The notes under the pieces are model-generated. The model saw only the letters and a program-made list of their open reading frames with translations, did no database searches and was not told where the DNA came from. 64,000 nucleotides of DNA from Sphingorhabdus sp. EL138 (GTDB taxonomy: Bacteria; Pseudomonadota; Alphaproteobacteria; Sphingomonadales; Sphingomonadaceae), in the NCBI RefSeq assembly GCF_900258045.1, contig NZ_OGVD01000002.1:372001-436000 (forward strand), in the 5' to 3' direction. Every line of letters begins with the position of its first letter. Position 1 is the stretch's first letter. Shown here piece after piece: positions 53,657-63,427 of this stretch. Both the position numbers and the translations under genes were made by a program.

Positions 53657-54841
53657 ATGGCCGGTTTACAATATGATATCAGCGGAATTGGCGGCGACAC
53701 CGGCGCGGCATTGTTATCGCTTCTGCCGGAAATCGCGGATCGGGCGGCGGAAACCGAAGAAGCGCGCCGTCTTCCGGCTGATCTGGCACAGAAAATGGCT
53801 GCTGCTGGTGCGTTTAATCTCTCCAAGCCGTCAACACTGGGCGGTTTGCAACTGCCGCCGCTGGAATTCATGCAGTTGATCGAAACGATTGCGGAAGCCG
53901 ACGCCAGCGCGGGCTGGTGCACGATGATTGCGGTTACCTCGACTCTCGGCGCAGCTTATCTGGACGACACACCCGCAAAAGACATTTTTGGGCCGGATGA
54001 TGTCATTACCGGCGGTGTCTTTGCTCCGATGGGTAAGGCAGAAGATATGGGCGATCATTATCTGCTTTCCGGTCAGTGGCAATGGGGTTCCGGTTCGGCC
54101 AACTGCAGCTGGCTTGGCGGCGGCGCAATGATCACCAGGGACGGCGAGCTGCAGAAATTCGACAATGGAGCGCCATATCATCGCATGCTGTTCTTTCCGG
54201 TCAGTGAAGTGACCTTCATCGACAGCTGGCATGTCGCCGGCATGAAAGGGACCGGCTCCGGTGATTTCAGTGTGGACAATATCAAGGTGCCCAAGGACCG
54301 CTCCGTTTCCTTCATAGCCGATCGTCCACGCGACAGCGGCGCGCTCTACAAATTTCCCTTATTCGGTTTGCTGGCATTGGGCGTTTCCTCCGTGGCCCTC
54401 GGCAATGCACGTGCTGCCCTGGAAGAAATACGGTTGCTGGCGATTAACAAGAAAACACCAGGCGGTGGTCGCAGCATGGCACAGCGGGCTACCGTTCAGG
54501 CTGATATTGCCCGCGCTGCGGCACAGTTGGGCGGCGCATTCAGTTTTCTGGAAGATGCCGTCGGAAAATCCTGGAAAGAAGCGCAGGGTAATGGGGATAT
54601 TTCAGCCGAAGCCCGGGCGAATTTGCGGTTGGCCTGTGCTCATGCGACGGAGACATCAGCCGAGGTCTGCAAAGTCGCCTACACATTGGGCGGCGGCGGT
54701 GCAGTCTATTCCACTAGCAGTCTTCAACGCCGCTTCCGCGATGCTCATGTGGCCACCCAGCATATTGCCACGGCGCCCGCCGTGTTCGAGCTCGCCGGGC
54801 GTGTTTTGCTGGATCAGCCTGTTGATATGGCGATGTTATGA
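53657..54841 (+). CDS. Acyl-CoA dehydrogenase-type flavoenzyme, HsaA-like
   Basis: 394 aa. Acyl-CoA dehydrogenase fold, but the C-terminal region (RRFRDAHVATQHIATAP, about residues 355-371) matches the type 2 domain of flavin-dependent monooxygenases such as HsaA or the 4-hydroxyphenylacetate hydroxylases. The catalytic Glu of true dehydrogenases is not evident. It may oxidise a phenolic or steroid-like compound using FMNH2 from a separate reductase not found in the window. It lies opposite the orphan SBP pair. Confidence 0.83.
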   Translation: MAGLQYDISGIGGDTGAALLSLLPEIADRAAETEEARRLPADLAQKMAAAGAFNLSKPSTLGGLQLPPLEFMQLIETIAEADASAGWCTMIAVTSTLGAAYLDDTPAKDIFGPDDVITGGVFAPMGKAEDMGDHYLLSGQWQWGSGSANCSWLGGGAMITRDGELQKFDNGAPYHRMLFFPVSEVTFIDSWHVAGMKGTGSGDFSVDNIKVPKDRSVSFIADRPRDSGALYKFPLFGLLALGVSSVALGNARAALEEIRLLAINKKTPGGGRSMAQRATVQADIARAAAQLGGAFSFLEDAVGKSWKEAQGNGDISAEARANLRLACAHATETSAEVCKVAYTLGGGGAVYSTSSLQRRFRDAHVATQHIATAPAVFELAGRVLLDQPVDMAML

Positions 54842-54885
54842 TGCCGGTCTGAGATCAGCTTTCCATTTGGATCGCCTTTGCGACC

Positions 54886-56124
54886 TTAGACATCGTCCGC
54901 AGAAATCATTTCCTCGACATCGATCTCGCCGGTCATCACGGCCACCGTTGTCGCGATGGCTGCATCGCCTGATACATTGGTTGTCGTGCGCATCATGTCC
55001 ATGATCCGGTCAACGCCGGCGACAAAAGCGATGGTTTCGAGCGGAACGCCGACACTACCGAACACGAGCGCCATCATGATCAGGCCGGCACCAGGAATGC
55101 CCGCTGCACCGATTGCGCCGAGTGTAGAGGTGATGGCGATGAGCACATAGTCGCCGAAGCTGAGGTCCACGCCGAAAATCTGTGCCCCGAACAAGGTCGC
55201 CAACCCCAGATACATGGCGGTGCCGTTCATGTTGATCGTCGCGCCCAGCGAAACGACAAAACTGGCCACGGAGTTGCTGACACCCAGATTGCGTTCCACG
55301 CAGCGCAAGGTCACCGGCAGGGTCGCGTTGGACGAGGCCGTCGAATAGCTGACCGCAATTGCATCAATAATACCACGGAAGAAATCGATCACCGGTAGCT
55401 TGGCAACAAATTTGATCATTGCAGAATACATGACACCAATGATCAGCAAACAGCCGAGATAGTTGAGGCCGACAAGCTGCGCGAGCGAGATAAGAGCATC
55501 GGGACCCAGTGTACCGGCGACCCATGCCATCAGGGCAAAGACGCCAAAGGGCGTCAGTTCCATGACGATCATCGTGACTTTTTGCATGACAATGGCGCCA
55601 CTGTCGAAAATCTTGGCAAGCGGTTTGCCATCTTCCTTGGCCATTAAAATGCCGATACCGATTAGCAGCGCGAATACGATCAACGGTAAAACCCGCACAT
55701 CGGCCATGACTTGTACCGGACTGTCTGGAACGATCGAGAGGATCATATCCACAGCGGTGGTTTCATTGGGAGCCGGCGTTTCGCCTTTCTGGATAGCCGT
55801 GGTGTCGACACCTTTGCCGGGCGCAAAAAACGTGCCCAATGCCAGACCAAGCCATGCCGCAATCTGACCGGTTATGATGAATAATATCATGGCGCGGCCG
55901 CCAACACTGCCCAGTTTTCTGAGGTCACCAAGCGCGGCGACACCTGCGACAAGTGAGAAGAAGATCAGGGGAACGACCAGCATCTTGATCGCCTTGATGA
56001 AGAAATCGCCGATCCACTTAATGGTTTCTGATTCCGGTCCCCAGATCAAACCGGTGATAACACCAAGAATCAGAGCCGCGATAACCCGCTGCCAAAGCGG
56101 TATTTTGAACCAGAATGACAGCAT
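54886..56124 (-). CDS. Dicarboxylate/amino acid:cation symporter (DAACS family)
   Basis: 412 aa from ATG 56124 (MLSFWFKIPLW); ATG 56154 would add ten residues. DAACS signature: SYSTASSNATLPVTL (serine-rich re-entrant loop) and NMNGTAMYLG, GIPGAGLIMMAL with eight membrane helices. Cotransports Na+ or H+ with glutamate, aspartate or C4-dicarboxylates; the exact substrate is unresolved. It lies after the SLC13-type gene on the same strand. Confidence 0.92.
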   Translation of the reverse strand: MLSFWFKIPLWQRVIAALILGVITGLIWGPESETIKWIGDFFIKAIKMLVVPLIFFSLVAGVAALGDLRKLGSVGGRAMILFIITGQIAAWLGLALGTFFAPGKGVDTTAIQKGETPAPNETTAVDMILSIVPDSPVQVMADVRVLPLIVFALLIGIGILMAKEDGKPLAKIFDSGAIVMQKVTMIVMELTPFGVFALMAWVAGTLGPDALISLAQLVGLNYLGCLLIIGVMYSAMIKFVAKLPVIDFFRGIIDAIAVSYSTASSNATLPVTLRCVERNLGVSNSVASFVVSLGATINMNGTAMYLGLATLFGAQIFGVDLSFGDYVLIAITSTLGAIGAAGIPGAGLIMMALVFGSVGVPLETIAFVAGVDRIMDMMRTTTNVSGDAAIATTVAVMTGEIDVEEMISADDV

Positions 56125-56199
56125 GTCACCACCCCTATTTGTATTTTGTATCAACCTATCGTCGCAACCCGGCTACGGCAAGCGATTAGCGGCAAGTTG

Positions 56200-57999
56200 T
56201 CACATCGTGAAACTGATCGCCAGACAAGTGGCCAGCCCGACCCCAAAGGTGAGCGGGATGCCGGCCTTGAAGAAGTCTGTGAACCGGTAGTTGCCTGCTG
56301 CATAGACCAAAGTGTTGGTTTGATAACCAATTGGCGTTGCGAAGCTGGCGGAGGCAGCGAACATCACTGCGATTACCAGCGGCCTTGGGTCCACGCCCAG
56401 ATCCTGACCGAGCGCTATCACTATCGGTGTGATGATAATCGCAACGGCATTGTTCGTGACAATTTCTGTCATGAATACTGACAATACATAGATCGCAAAG
56501 ACCAACGCCCATGGCGGTAGATCGCGCAGCCAAGGTGTAAGCTGATTGACGATTAAATCGACGCTGCCAGCCTGTTGCAGGCCAAGGCCGACCGCCAGCA
56601 TCCCGAAAATCAGTACCAGTACATTGCCGTCAATCGACCCCCATGCTTCCTCTGCATCAATACAGCGTGCCAGCAGGATCGCGCCCACGGCCAATATGGC
56701 AGCTACCGCGAGAGGAATGATGTTAAGCGCGGCGAGGGCAACCACAGCGACCAAAGCGCCAATCGCAATCGGGGCCCGATCCCTGCGAAAGGCGCGGATT
56801 TTGGTCTGACCCACACCAAAGAGATTGGGGTTTTCATACATCCGCTGAATATCCTTGCTGGACCCTGTCACAAGCAGGCGGTCAGCGGCGTGGATGCGGG
56901 CGTTGGTAAGGTCCGATCGCGGCAAATTACGGTAGCGGGTCATGCCCAATATGCGGACGTTCAGCTGCCCAAGAAACGGAATGTCGAACAGGCGGTTGCC
57001 GATGCTGGGATGACCCGGCGCAACTGTTGCTTCCACCAGTTCCTCACCCAGTGGCCCAACATCACCAGACCGTACAATGCCGATTTTAAAGTCCTCTGAA
57101 GACCGCAGTGATATGAGTTCGGCGAGATCGAGCCGGACGACTATGCGATCACCGGCGCGCAATTCATGATGTTCCAGATCATGGCGAATATAGCTGCTAA
57201 GACGTTTCACTGCGGAAACATTCACACTGGTCCGGCGAATAATCGGAACTTCCGAGAGCATTTTGCCAATCGCTGTTGATCGATTGCGGACAGTCAATTC
57301 GGTGAGAAAATCACTCTCATCGCTGCTCGAAAATTCCCCGCTTGCTTCTCCTTTTGGAAGCAGCCAGCTGCTGAACAAAACCATCATGATGGTGCCGGCA
57401 ACCGCGGCAATCAGGCCATAAGGCGTAATTTCAAAAATGCCGAATCCATCCATTCCGGTGTCACGGGCAACGGCGTCAACGATCAGGTTGGTGGAAGTAC
57501 CGATAAGGGTAGTCGTCCCACCCAATATGCAAATGAAGCTCAAAGGGATGAGCAGTTTTTTGGAGGATATGCCGGTGGCGCGGGACAGGCGAATGATAAT
57601 GGGGATCAGTACCAGCACAACCGGCGTATTATTCATGAAGGCAGAAGCGACAAATGCACCGAGGAACATCTCGACAACCGCCAGTTTGGGATGCTTTTTG
57701 GCGCGTTCGATAATGAAACCAGCGATCGCGTCAATCGTGCCCGTTCTCAGCAGCGCGCCAGAGAGAATGAACATGGCGGCTATGGTGATCGGTGCGGTGT
57801 TCGAAAAGACCGAGAATAGACCGTCTGAATCGATGATACCCAGAAAGAGAAAGGTGCAGGCGCCCAGTACAGCAACCACCGCCGCGGGAAAACGTTCCAT
57901 GATGAAGCCAGCGAAAAGAAAGCCTAATATGACAAGACCGATAATCGCCTTATGCGCTTGAATATAGTCATCAATGACATGAAGGACGAGATCGATCAT
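56200..57999 (-). CDS. SLC13 family permease with two TrkA-C (RCK_C) domains
   Basis: 599 aa. Two sets of membrane helices (about 15-215 and 405-598) surround a cytoplasmic central part with two RCK_C-like units (about 215-390, RAGDRIVVRLDLAELISL and ADRLLVTGSSKDI). TSTNLIVDAVARDTG and SFATPIGYQTNTLVYAAG are the two substrate-binding hairpins. Members move sulfate or di- and tricarboxylates with Na+. It follows aroC by 18 bp and precedes the DAACS symporter. Confidence 0.9.
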   Translation of the reverse strand: MIDLVLHVIDDYIQAHKAIIGLVILGFLFAGFIMERFPAAVVAVLGACTFLFLGIIDSDGLFSVFSNTAPITIAAMFILSGALLRTGTIDAIAGFIIERAKKHPKLAVVEMFLGAFVASAFMNNTPVVLVLIPIIIRLSRATGISSKKLLIPLSFICILGGTTTLIGTSTNLIVDAVARDTGMDGFGIFEITPYGLIAAVAGTIMMVLFSSWLLPKGEASGEFSSSDESDFLTELTVRNRSTAIGKMLSEVPIIRRTSVNVSAVKRLSSYIRHDLEHHELRAGDRIVVRLDLAELISLRSSEDFKIGIVRSGDVGPLGEELVEATVAPGHPSIGNRLFDIPFLGQLNVRILGMTRYRNLPRSDLTNARIHAADRLLVTGSSKDIQRMYENPNLFGVGQTKIRAFRRDRAPIAIGALVAVVALAALNIIPLAVAAILAVGAILLARCIDAEEAWGSIDGNVLVLIFGMLAVGLGLQQAGSVDLIVNQLTPWLRDLPPWALVFAIYVLSVFMTEIVTNNAVAIIITPIVIALGQDLGVDPRPLVIAVMFAASASFATPIGYQTNTLVYAAGNYRFTDFFKAGIPLTFGVGLATCLAISFTM

Positions 58000-58017
58000 C
58001 TGATCAGGGCATCCACA

Positions 58018-59091
58018 TTACGTCGGGCCGCATTGCGCGCGATGCAAAAGCTTTTGATCTGCGAGCACCAGCGCCATCATCGCCTCTACCACCGGCACGC
58101 CGCGTATGCCCACGCACGGGTCGTGGCGGCCTTTGGTGGTAATCTCGGTCGCTTCACCATCGCGGGTGATCGTATCCACTGGTGTCAGGATAGAGCTGGT
58201 CGGTTTGAAAGCCACGCGGCAGAAAACCGGTTGTCCGGTGGAAATGCCGCCAGCGGTCCCGCCTGCATGGTTGGATTCGAATCGCGGTCCTTCATTTCCC
58301 GGGCGCATGGCATCGGCATTATCTTCGCCGCGTAGGCGTGCAGCTGCAAAGCCGTCGCCAATCTCCACACCTTTTGTGGCGTTTATGGTCATCATCGCGG
58401 CGGCGATTTCGCTATCGAGCTTTGCATAGACGGGTGCGCCCCATCCGGCAGGAACACCGGTTGCCTCACAAGCGATGATCGCGCCAAGGCTGCTGCCATC
58501 CTTGCGTGCGCCATCGACCAGAGCTTCCCAGCGTTTGGCGGCGGCGGCATCGGGACAGAAAAACGGGTTATTGCCTATTTCTTGCGTCTCAAAATTCGCC
58601 ATATCAATTGCATCGCCGCCAATTTCGGCAACCCATGCGCGAACCGATACTTCCGGAATGGCAAGACGGGCGACTGCGCCAGCGGCCACACGCGCAGCTG
58701 TTTCGCGCGCGCTTGACCGGCCTCCGCCGCGATAATCACGAAAGCCATATTTGGCATCATAGGCATAATCGGCATGGCCGGGGCGATAGGCTTTGGCGAC
58801 TTCGCTATAATCCTTGGACCGCTGGTCGATATTTTCGATCATCAGCGAAATAGGCGTGCCGGTGGTTTTGCCTTCGAATACGCCGGACAGGATTTTCACC
58901 TGATCGGGTTCCTGCCGCTGCGTGGTATATTTGGATTGACCTGGCCGCCGGGCATCCAGAAACGGTTGGATGTCCGCTTCGCTTAGCGTCAAGCCGGGAG
59001 GGCAGCCATCAACGACCGCGCCCAGCGCAGGCCCATGACTTTCCCCCCAGGTGGAAAAGCGAAATACGCGGCCGAAACTGTTAAAACTCAT
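58018..59091 (-). CDS. aroC: Chorismate synthase
   Basis: 357 aa. [19 protein letters not shown] at the N-terminus, [29 protein letters not shown] (the phosphate and FMN-binding signature, in pieces here) and [16 protein letters not shown] near the C-terminus. It makes chorismate from EPSP with reduced FMN. PabB, at the start of the window, uses this product. It is in a minus-strand series with fabI, BrkB and DnaJ upstream, an order seen in other sphingomonads. Confidence 0.97.
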   Translation of the reverse strand: MSFNSFGRVFRFSTWGESHGPALGAVVDGCPPGLTLSEADIQPFLDARRPGQSKYTTQRQEPDQVKILSGVFEGKTTGTPISLMIENIDQRSKDYSEVAKAYRPGHADYAYDAKYGFRDYRGGGRSSARETAARVAAGAVARLAIPEVSVRAWVAEIGGDAIDMANFETQEIGNNPFFCPDAAAAKRWEALVDGARKDGSSLGAIIACEATGVPAGWGAPVYAKLDSEIAAAMMTINATKGVEIGDGFAAARLRGEDNADAMRPGNEGPRFESNHAGGTAGGISTGQPVFCRVAFKPTSSILTPVDTITRDGEATEITTKGRHDPCVGIRGVPVVEAMMALVLADQKLLHRAQCGPT

Positions 59092-59123
59092 ATACCCTCA
59101 TCTATTGGCCCACTTTTTTGTTT

Positions 59124-59624
59124 TTACAGGCGACCAAAGGCGGGCGCATATTCTGCTCGCCCTGACTGCGGCTTTTGGGCCGTCTCGTCAAGCCAGAGTG
59201 CTTGAAAATACGGACCGGCAAAAGGCGAGGCAAATGGCTTCGCATCCTCGACAGAAAAGCCGAAGCGTGAATAGTAGCGGGGGTTTCCAAGCAATATGAT
59301 CAACTGCCAGTCCTGCGATTGCGCCCAACGGATAGCGGCTTGGACAAGCTGTGATCCTACACCTTCATGCTGACGATTTGGCGCGACAGCAACCGGCCCA
59401 AGACCTAGCGCCTTCACTGGCCGGTCGTCGGCTGTGGTATCCATGGGACTAAGCGCTATATGGCCGATTATAGTGCCATCCTCCTCAGCTACCTGAGAGA
59501 AGTATAGATCACCATCTTCCCGCAGCATATCGACAAGCCGTGCTTCAGCATCAGTTGCAAAAGCCGCCTTATTTACCGCAAAGATTGGCTGCTGATCATC
59601 AGTTCCCTCTGTTCGCAGCTTCAT
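59124..59624 (-). CDS. GNAT family N-acetyltransferase
   Basis: 166 aa. GNAT fold with acetyl-CoA binding region LGPVAVAPNRQHEGVGSQLVQAAI (RxxGxG/A type, here QHEGVG) and the YhbS-like tail FGFSVEDAKPFASPF. The substrate is unknown. It lies between aroC and a small secreted protein on the same strand. Confidence 0.9.
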   Translation of the reverse strand: MKLRTEGTDDQQPIFAVNKAAFATDAEARLVDMLREDGDLYFSQVAEEDGTIIGHIALSPMDTTADDRPVKALGLGPVAVAPNRQHEGVGSQLVQAAIRWAQSQDWQLIILLGNPRYYSRFGFSVEDAKPFASPFAGPYFQALWLDETAQKPQSGRAEYAPAFGRL

Positions 59625-59639
59625 TTTATCGTGCCCGCG

Positions 59640-60059
59640 TTATTTGGGATTTTTCCGTACTCGCTTAACCGTTACGGTATCGTGATACTCTCGCCACTCG
59701 ACAAATACCTTATCGCATTCTTCTTTGTCTCCATCACAGCGCATAGCAAATTGGCCAGATATGCTGCCATCATCTGACTTGATTCGTCGGGTGCAAACCG
59801 CCGCCATTGGGAGTGAACTTTTTGGCATTGTAAAGGCCCAAACCGTCAGTTCATCATCTGAAATCACAGCGTAATAGTCGTCATTTTGGTTCAGTAGTGA
59901 ATAGGAGCCACTATCCCTAACCGCTATTGGAAAATCTCGGGCGCCGGCGGCGGTTATGTCGCAAACCGTTGAGGGGCCTTTGGCATCCGAATGGAAATCG
60001 TCCGCAGTTTGCGATGTCAACAGAGCCGCGAAAATGCCAATAGAATATAAAGACAACAT
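59640..60059 (-). CDS. Hypothetical secreted protein, 139 aa
   Basis: Short N-terminal signal peptide (MLSLYSIGIFAALLTSQ). The mature protein has four cysteines (TVCDITA, AVCTRRI, MRCDGD, EECDKVF), consistent with two disulfides, and beta-rich segments (YYAVISDDELTVWAF). A basic tail ends it. No family recognised. It is ten bases downstream of fabI. Confidence 0.72.
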   Translation of the reverse strand: MLSLYSIGIFAALLTSQTADDFHSDAKGPSTVCDITAAGARDFPIAVRDSGSYSLLNQNDDYYAVISDDELTVWAFTMPKSSLPMAAVCTRRIKSDDGSISGQFAMRCDGDKEECDKVFVEWREYHDTVTVKRVRKNPK

Positions 60060-60068
60060 GGTTTTTCC

Positions 60069-60872
60069 TTAATCCAGCGCGATATCCGGCGCATCTTCCT
60101 GTTTCATTCCGATCGTGTGATAGCCTGCATCAACATGATGCGTCTCACCGGTCACTCCCGAAGACAGATCGGACAGGAAATAGAGCGCAGAAGACCCCAC
60201 ATCATCAATCGTGACATTGCGGCGCATAGGGGAGTTTAGCTCATTCCATTTCAGGATATAGCGAAAATCCCCGATGCCGGATGCGGCAAGGGTCTTGATC
60301 GGCCCCGCAGAAATCGCATTCACCCGGATACCATCTGGGCCAACATCATTGGCGAGATATTGCACCGATGTTTCCAGTGCCGCTTTGGCCACGCCCATGA
60401 CGTTATAGTGCGGAATAACCTTTTCCGCGCCGTAGTAGGATAACGTGAGCATTGATCCACCGGGATTCATCATCGCAGCGGCGCGCTTGGCAACGGCGGT
60501 GAAACTGTAGACGCTGATATTCATCGTCATCAGGAAATCGTCGAGGGTCACGTCAAAATATTTGCCGCGCAGGGCCTCTTTGTTGGTGAAGCCGATGGCG
60601 TGAACGACAAAGTCAATCGTGGGCCATTTTTCGGCCAGTTCAACGAAAGTCTTGTCGAGCTGATCCATATCAGACACATCACAATCCAACAGGAAATCAC
60701 AGCCCAGTTCTTCGGCCAGCGGTTTGACACGCTTGGCCATGACTTCACCCTGATAGCTGATCGCCAGTTCGGCGCCGGCTTCGGAGAGCTTTTTTGCAAT
60801 GCCCCAGGCGAGCGATTTGTTATTCGCCAGACCCATGATCAGGCCGCGTTTGCCTTTCATCAGTTCATTCAT
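60069..60872 (-). CDS. fabI: Enoyl-[acyl-carrier-protein] reductase (NADH)
   Basis: 267 aa from ATG 60872, with AAGGA six bases upstream; ATG 60908 is not family-like. Divergent SDR typical of FabI: GLANNKSLAWGIA cofactor-binding motif, SYYGAEKVIPHYNVMGVAKAAL with the catalytic Tyr and Lys in a Y-x6-K spacing, and NAISAGPIKTLAASGI. It completes each fatty-acid elongation cycle in the cytoplasm. No alternative enoyl reductase is in the window. Confidence 0.97.
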   Translation of the reverse strand: MNELMKGKRGLIMGLANNKSLAWGIAKKLSEAGAELAISYQGEVMAKRVKPLAEELGCDFLLDCDVSDMDQLDKTFVELAEKWPTIDFVVHAIGFTNKEALRGKYFDVTLDDFLMTMNISVYSFTAVAKRAAAMMNPGGSMLTLSYYGAEKVIPHYNVMGVAKAALETSVQYLANDVGPDGIRVNAISAGPIKTLAASGIGDFRYILKWNELNSPMRRNVTIDDVGSSALYFLSDLSSGVTGETHHVDAGYHTIGMKQEDAPDIALD

Positions 60873-60952
60873 TGCCAGTCCTTTTTGCATGTAAAATTTG
60901 ATCCTCAATAGCGCTCATGCCGCTGATATTCCAGAAAATCATCATCCGGCGC

Positions 60953-61897
60953 TTACAAGTCTGGTTCTTCATGCTGCGGCCGGTCGGCCAGAGCGGCATT
61001 GAGTTCGGAACCGATCACCATTCCCAGCCCGATGAGGTAAAAGAAAATCAGCGTGATCATAACACCGGCAAGGCTGCCGTAGGTGAGTTGATAATTGGCA
61101 GCATATTTCAGAAAGAGCGGCAAAAAGCCGGTAATGAGCAGCCACCAGCCGCTGATGAACACCGCACCCGGCCACTTCGGATAGGCACGCGGGCGATATT
61201 GGCGGGGCGTAAGAAGTCGGAACAACAGATAGAGCGTGATAAACAGCACCAGAAAGGGGAGAGCGTTGGACAGCGAAAACCACGTCGTACTTTCGGCCAG
61301 ATCAGGGAAATATCCACCAAGAAACTCGCTGATCCCTGCCACAACAAATTGCGCACTGAGCGCAAGCATCGCGAAAAACACTGACAGGATGATAAGACCG
61401 ATGGAGGTCAGACGATACTCCCAGAAGGCCCGCTGGGCCGTTACACCATAGGCGCGGTGCAGGATTTCGCGGATGGTTTCGATCAGGCTGGCGGTAGTCC
61501 AAAGACCAACTGCGGCACTGAACCACAATAAAGGCCCGGTTCGTGCGCCCATCGCATCCTGAATGGGGTCGTGTAGTGCGCTGGCCACAGAAGGCGGAAC
61601 GGTCCTTAGAAACGCTTCGACAAAATCAATGCCGATAGCGGTCTGACCAATGCTGCCAGCAATGGCGGCTGCGACGATGAAGAAGGAAAATACCGCCAGT
61701 AGCGCAAGATAGGCGAAATTCCCGGCAAAGGTGAAGCCGTCAGTATAGACACCCACGGCCGTTCGTTCGACGACCGAAATGATCCTTCGCAGTAAATGGC
61801 CTTCTGCCAGTGTCTTGGCTGCTTTCTCACTTTTCCGCCCGGGCCGCGATGGCTTCTCACGCCGTGCTTCTGGGGAAAGAGGCGACGGGTCAGACAT
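60953..61897 (-). CDS. YihY/BrkB family membrane protein
   Basis: 314 aa. Basic, disordered N-terminus (about 1-35), then six hydrophobic segments with the YihY signature region around VGLWTTASLIETIREILHRAYGV and TYGSLAGVMITLIFFYLIGLGMVIGSELNAA. Family proteins are inner-membrane; the former RNase BN label is no longer accepted. Function unknown. Next to fabI and DnaJ on the same strand, a conserved arrangement. Confidence 0.9.
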   Translation of the reverse strand: MSDPSPLSPEARREKPSRPGRKSEKAAKTLAEGHLLRRIISVVERTAVGVYTDGFTFAGNFAYLALLAVFSFFIVAAAIAGSIGQTAIGIDFVEAFLRTVPPSVASALHDPIQDAMGARTGPLLWFSAAVGLWTTASLIETIREILHRAYGVTAQRAFWEYRLTSIGLIILSVFFAMLALSAQFVVAGISEFLGGYFPDLAESTTWFSLSNALPFLVLFITLYLLFRLLTPRQYRPRAYPKWPGAVFISGWWLLITGFLPLFLKYAANYQLTYGSLAGVMITLIFFYLIGLGMVIGSELNAALADRPQHEEPDL

Positions 61898-61915
61898 GAA
61901 AATATTCAGTCAAAA

Positions 61916-62836
61916 TCACACACCCATATCTGCGCGCGGGTTTTCGCCATTTTCCCAGTCTTTCACAAACTCCGCCAGCTTTGAATCATCTTTCGGCAAT
62001 GTGATCATCAATGTCACCAGATGGTCACCGCGACCACCGGATTTCTTGTGAAAACCTTTGTTCTTTAGACGCAGCGTCTTGCCGGAGTCAGAGCCAGCGG
62101 GAATGGAAAGCATGACCGGACCATCTACGGTTGGCACTTTGATTTTGGCCCCTTCAACCGCTTCCTTCAGACTGATCGGCAGCTCCAGTTTCACATTGTC
62201 GCCATCACGCTCGTAAAAGGGGTGGCTGTTGATATGGATGGTCACAATGGCATCGCCATTGCCACCCGCCCCTTGCCGTCCCTTGCCGCCAAGCCGCATT
62301 TGCGTGCCTTCCTCAACGCCTTTTGGCAGGCTGAGGTCAATCGTCTTGCCATCTTCCAGAGTTATCCGCTGTTTTTCAAGCGTTGCGGCTGCAATGAACT
62401 CGACTTTCAATCGATAGGAAACATTGGCCCCTTTTGGTGGCGGCGCGCTGCGTTGCCGAGAGCTGAATGGGCTGGAACTGCGTCCGCCACCGCCAAACAA
62501 CCCTTCAAATATGTCACCGAAATCTGCACCGCCATTGCCGAAATCAAATTGCTGCCCCCCGGCGCCGCGTGAATAGGTGCCGCCGGGCCCGCCGCCGAAG
62601 CCAAAACCCGCAGGATTGCCATCAGCATCAATCTCTCCGCGATCAAATTGCGCGCGTTTGTCCTTGTCCAGCAGCAGATCATAAGCCTTGGTGACATCGG
62701 AAAACCTTTCCGTAGCCTTGGGATTGTCCTTGTTGCGGTCAGGATGCAGCTCTTTGGCAAGCTTGCGATAGGCGCTCTTAATCTCCTTCTCGCTTGCGCC
62801 CTTGGCCACGCCCAATGCCTGATACGGATCTGCCAT
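61916..62836 (-). CDS. DnaJ C-terminal domain protein, CbpA-like (class II)
   Basis: 306 aa. N-terminal J domain (about 1-68) with HPD motif at ELHPDRN, then a Gly/Phe-rich linker (FGFGGGPGGTYSRG) and two C-terminal peptide-binding domains (VSYRLKVEFIAAATL, then NVKLELPISLKEAVEG). The cysteine-rich zinc finger of DnaJ itself is absent, placing it with CbpA-type Hsp40. It would stimulate DnaK ATPase. DnaK is not in the window. Confidence 0.93.
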   Translation of the reverse strand: MADPYQALGVAKGASEKEIKSAYRKLAKELHPDRNKDNPKATERFSDVTKAYDLLLDKDKRAQFDRGEIDADGNPAGFGFGGGPGGTYSRGAGGQQFDFGNGGADFGDIFEGLFGGGGRSSSPFSSRQRSAPPPKGANVSYRLKVEFIAAATLEKQRITLEDGKTIDLSLPKGVEEGTQMRLGGKGRQGAGGNGDAIVTIHINSHPFYERDGDNVKLELPISLKEAVEGAKIKVPTVDGPVMLSIPAGSDSGKTLRLKNKGFHKKSGGRGDHLVTLMITLPKDDSKLAEFVKDWENGENPRADMGV

Positions 62837-62906
62837 TACTTACCCTTTTCAATTCCTTATCTCTATCAAGATTGGAACCATATGCTGCTATTTCAACTTC
62901 AGTGTC

Positions 62907-63362
62907 TTATTGAGGTACTACGGCATCCGCAACTCTATTGTGACGCGAGAAACGCAGCAAAAGATAGAGGACTAGCCCCAAAGGCCCCAACATCAATACG
63001 AAAAACAATATGGGAACCTGAATCCAGCGGGCAAATCCGTATTTATCCGCGTTGCGCGCCACCCACATGCCGACAAACAGATCGAAGGCAAGAAAATGGA
63101 TCCAGCCAATGGTGGCGCCGCCATCGCTGGATAACAGGGCTTGCACACCGGCCAGACTGCTGGAATTTCCTTCACTGCTGCCGCCTTCTATCATACCGGT
63201 CATCAGCGGGATAATAATTACCGCATAAGTGAGCGCGAGCAAGCCGACGCCGCCATAAAATATGCCCTTCATCGCCATGTCTCGGCGCGGCGCCAAGGCC
63301 AGTATCAGCCACATCAGCAAAGCCCAGCTATTGGTGACGGTGAATATGAGTTCCCAGTTCAT
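62907..63362 (-). CDS. ABA4-like family membrane protein (DUF4281)
   Basis: 151 aa with four hydrophobic segments (about 10-24, 34-54, 86-100, 112-136). GWIHFLAFDLFVGMWVARNADKYG and FVLMLGPLGLVLYLLLRF match the ABA4-like family, named for a plant plastid protein needed for neoxanthin. Bacterial members have no proven function. CrtZ elsewhere in the window shows that the host makes xanthophylls, but the two genes are 28 kb apart. It lies between nadB and DnaJ. Confidence 0.8.
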   Translation of the reverse strand: MNWELIFTVTNSWALLMWLILALAPRRDMAMKGIFYGGVGLLALTYAVIIIPLMTGMIEGGSSEGNSSSLAGVQALLSSDGGATIGWIHFLAFDLFVGMWVARNADKYGFARWIQVPILFFVLMLGPLGLVLYLLLRFSRHNRVADAVVPQ

Positions 63363-63427
63363 GATGTATGTCCCTCCTGTTCCGTTGGGGAGGGATTAGC
63401 ATAAAACTGGCGCCAGGCAGGTTTTTT

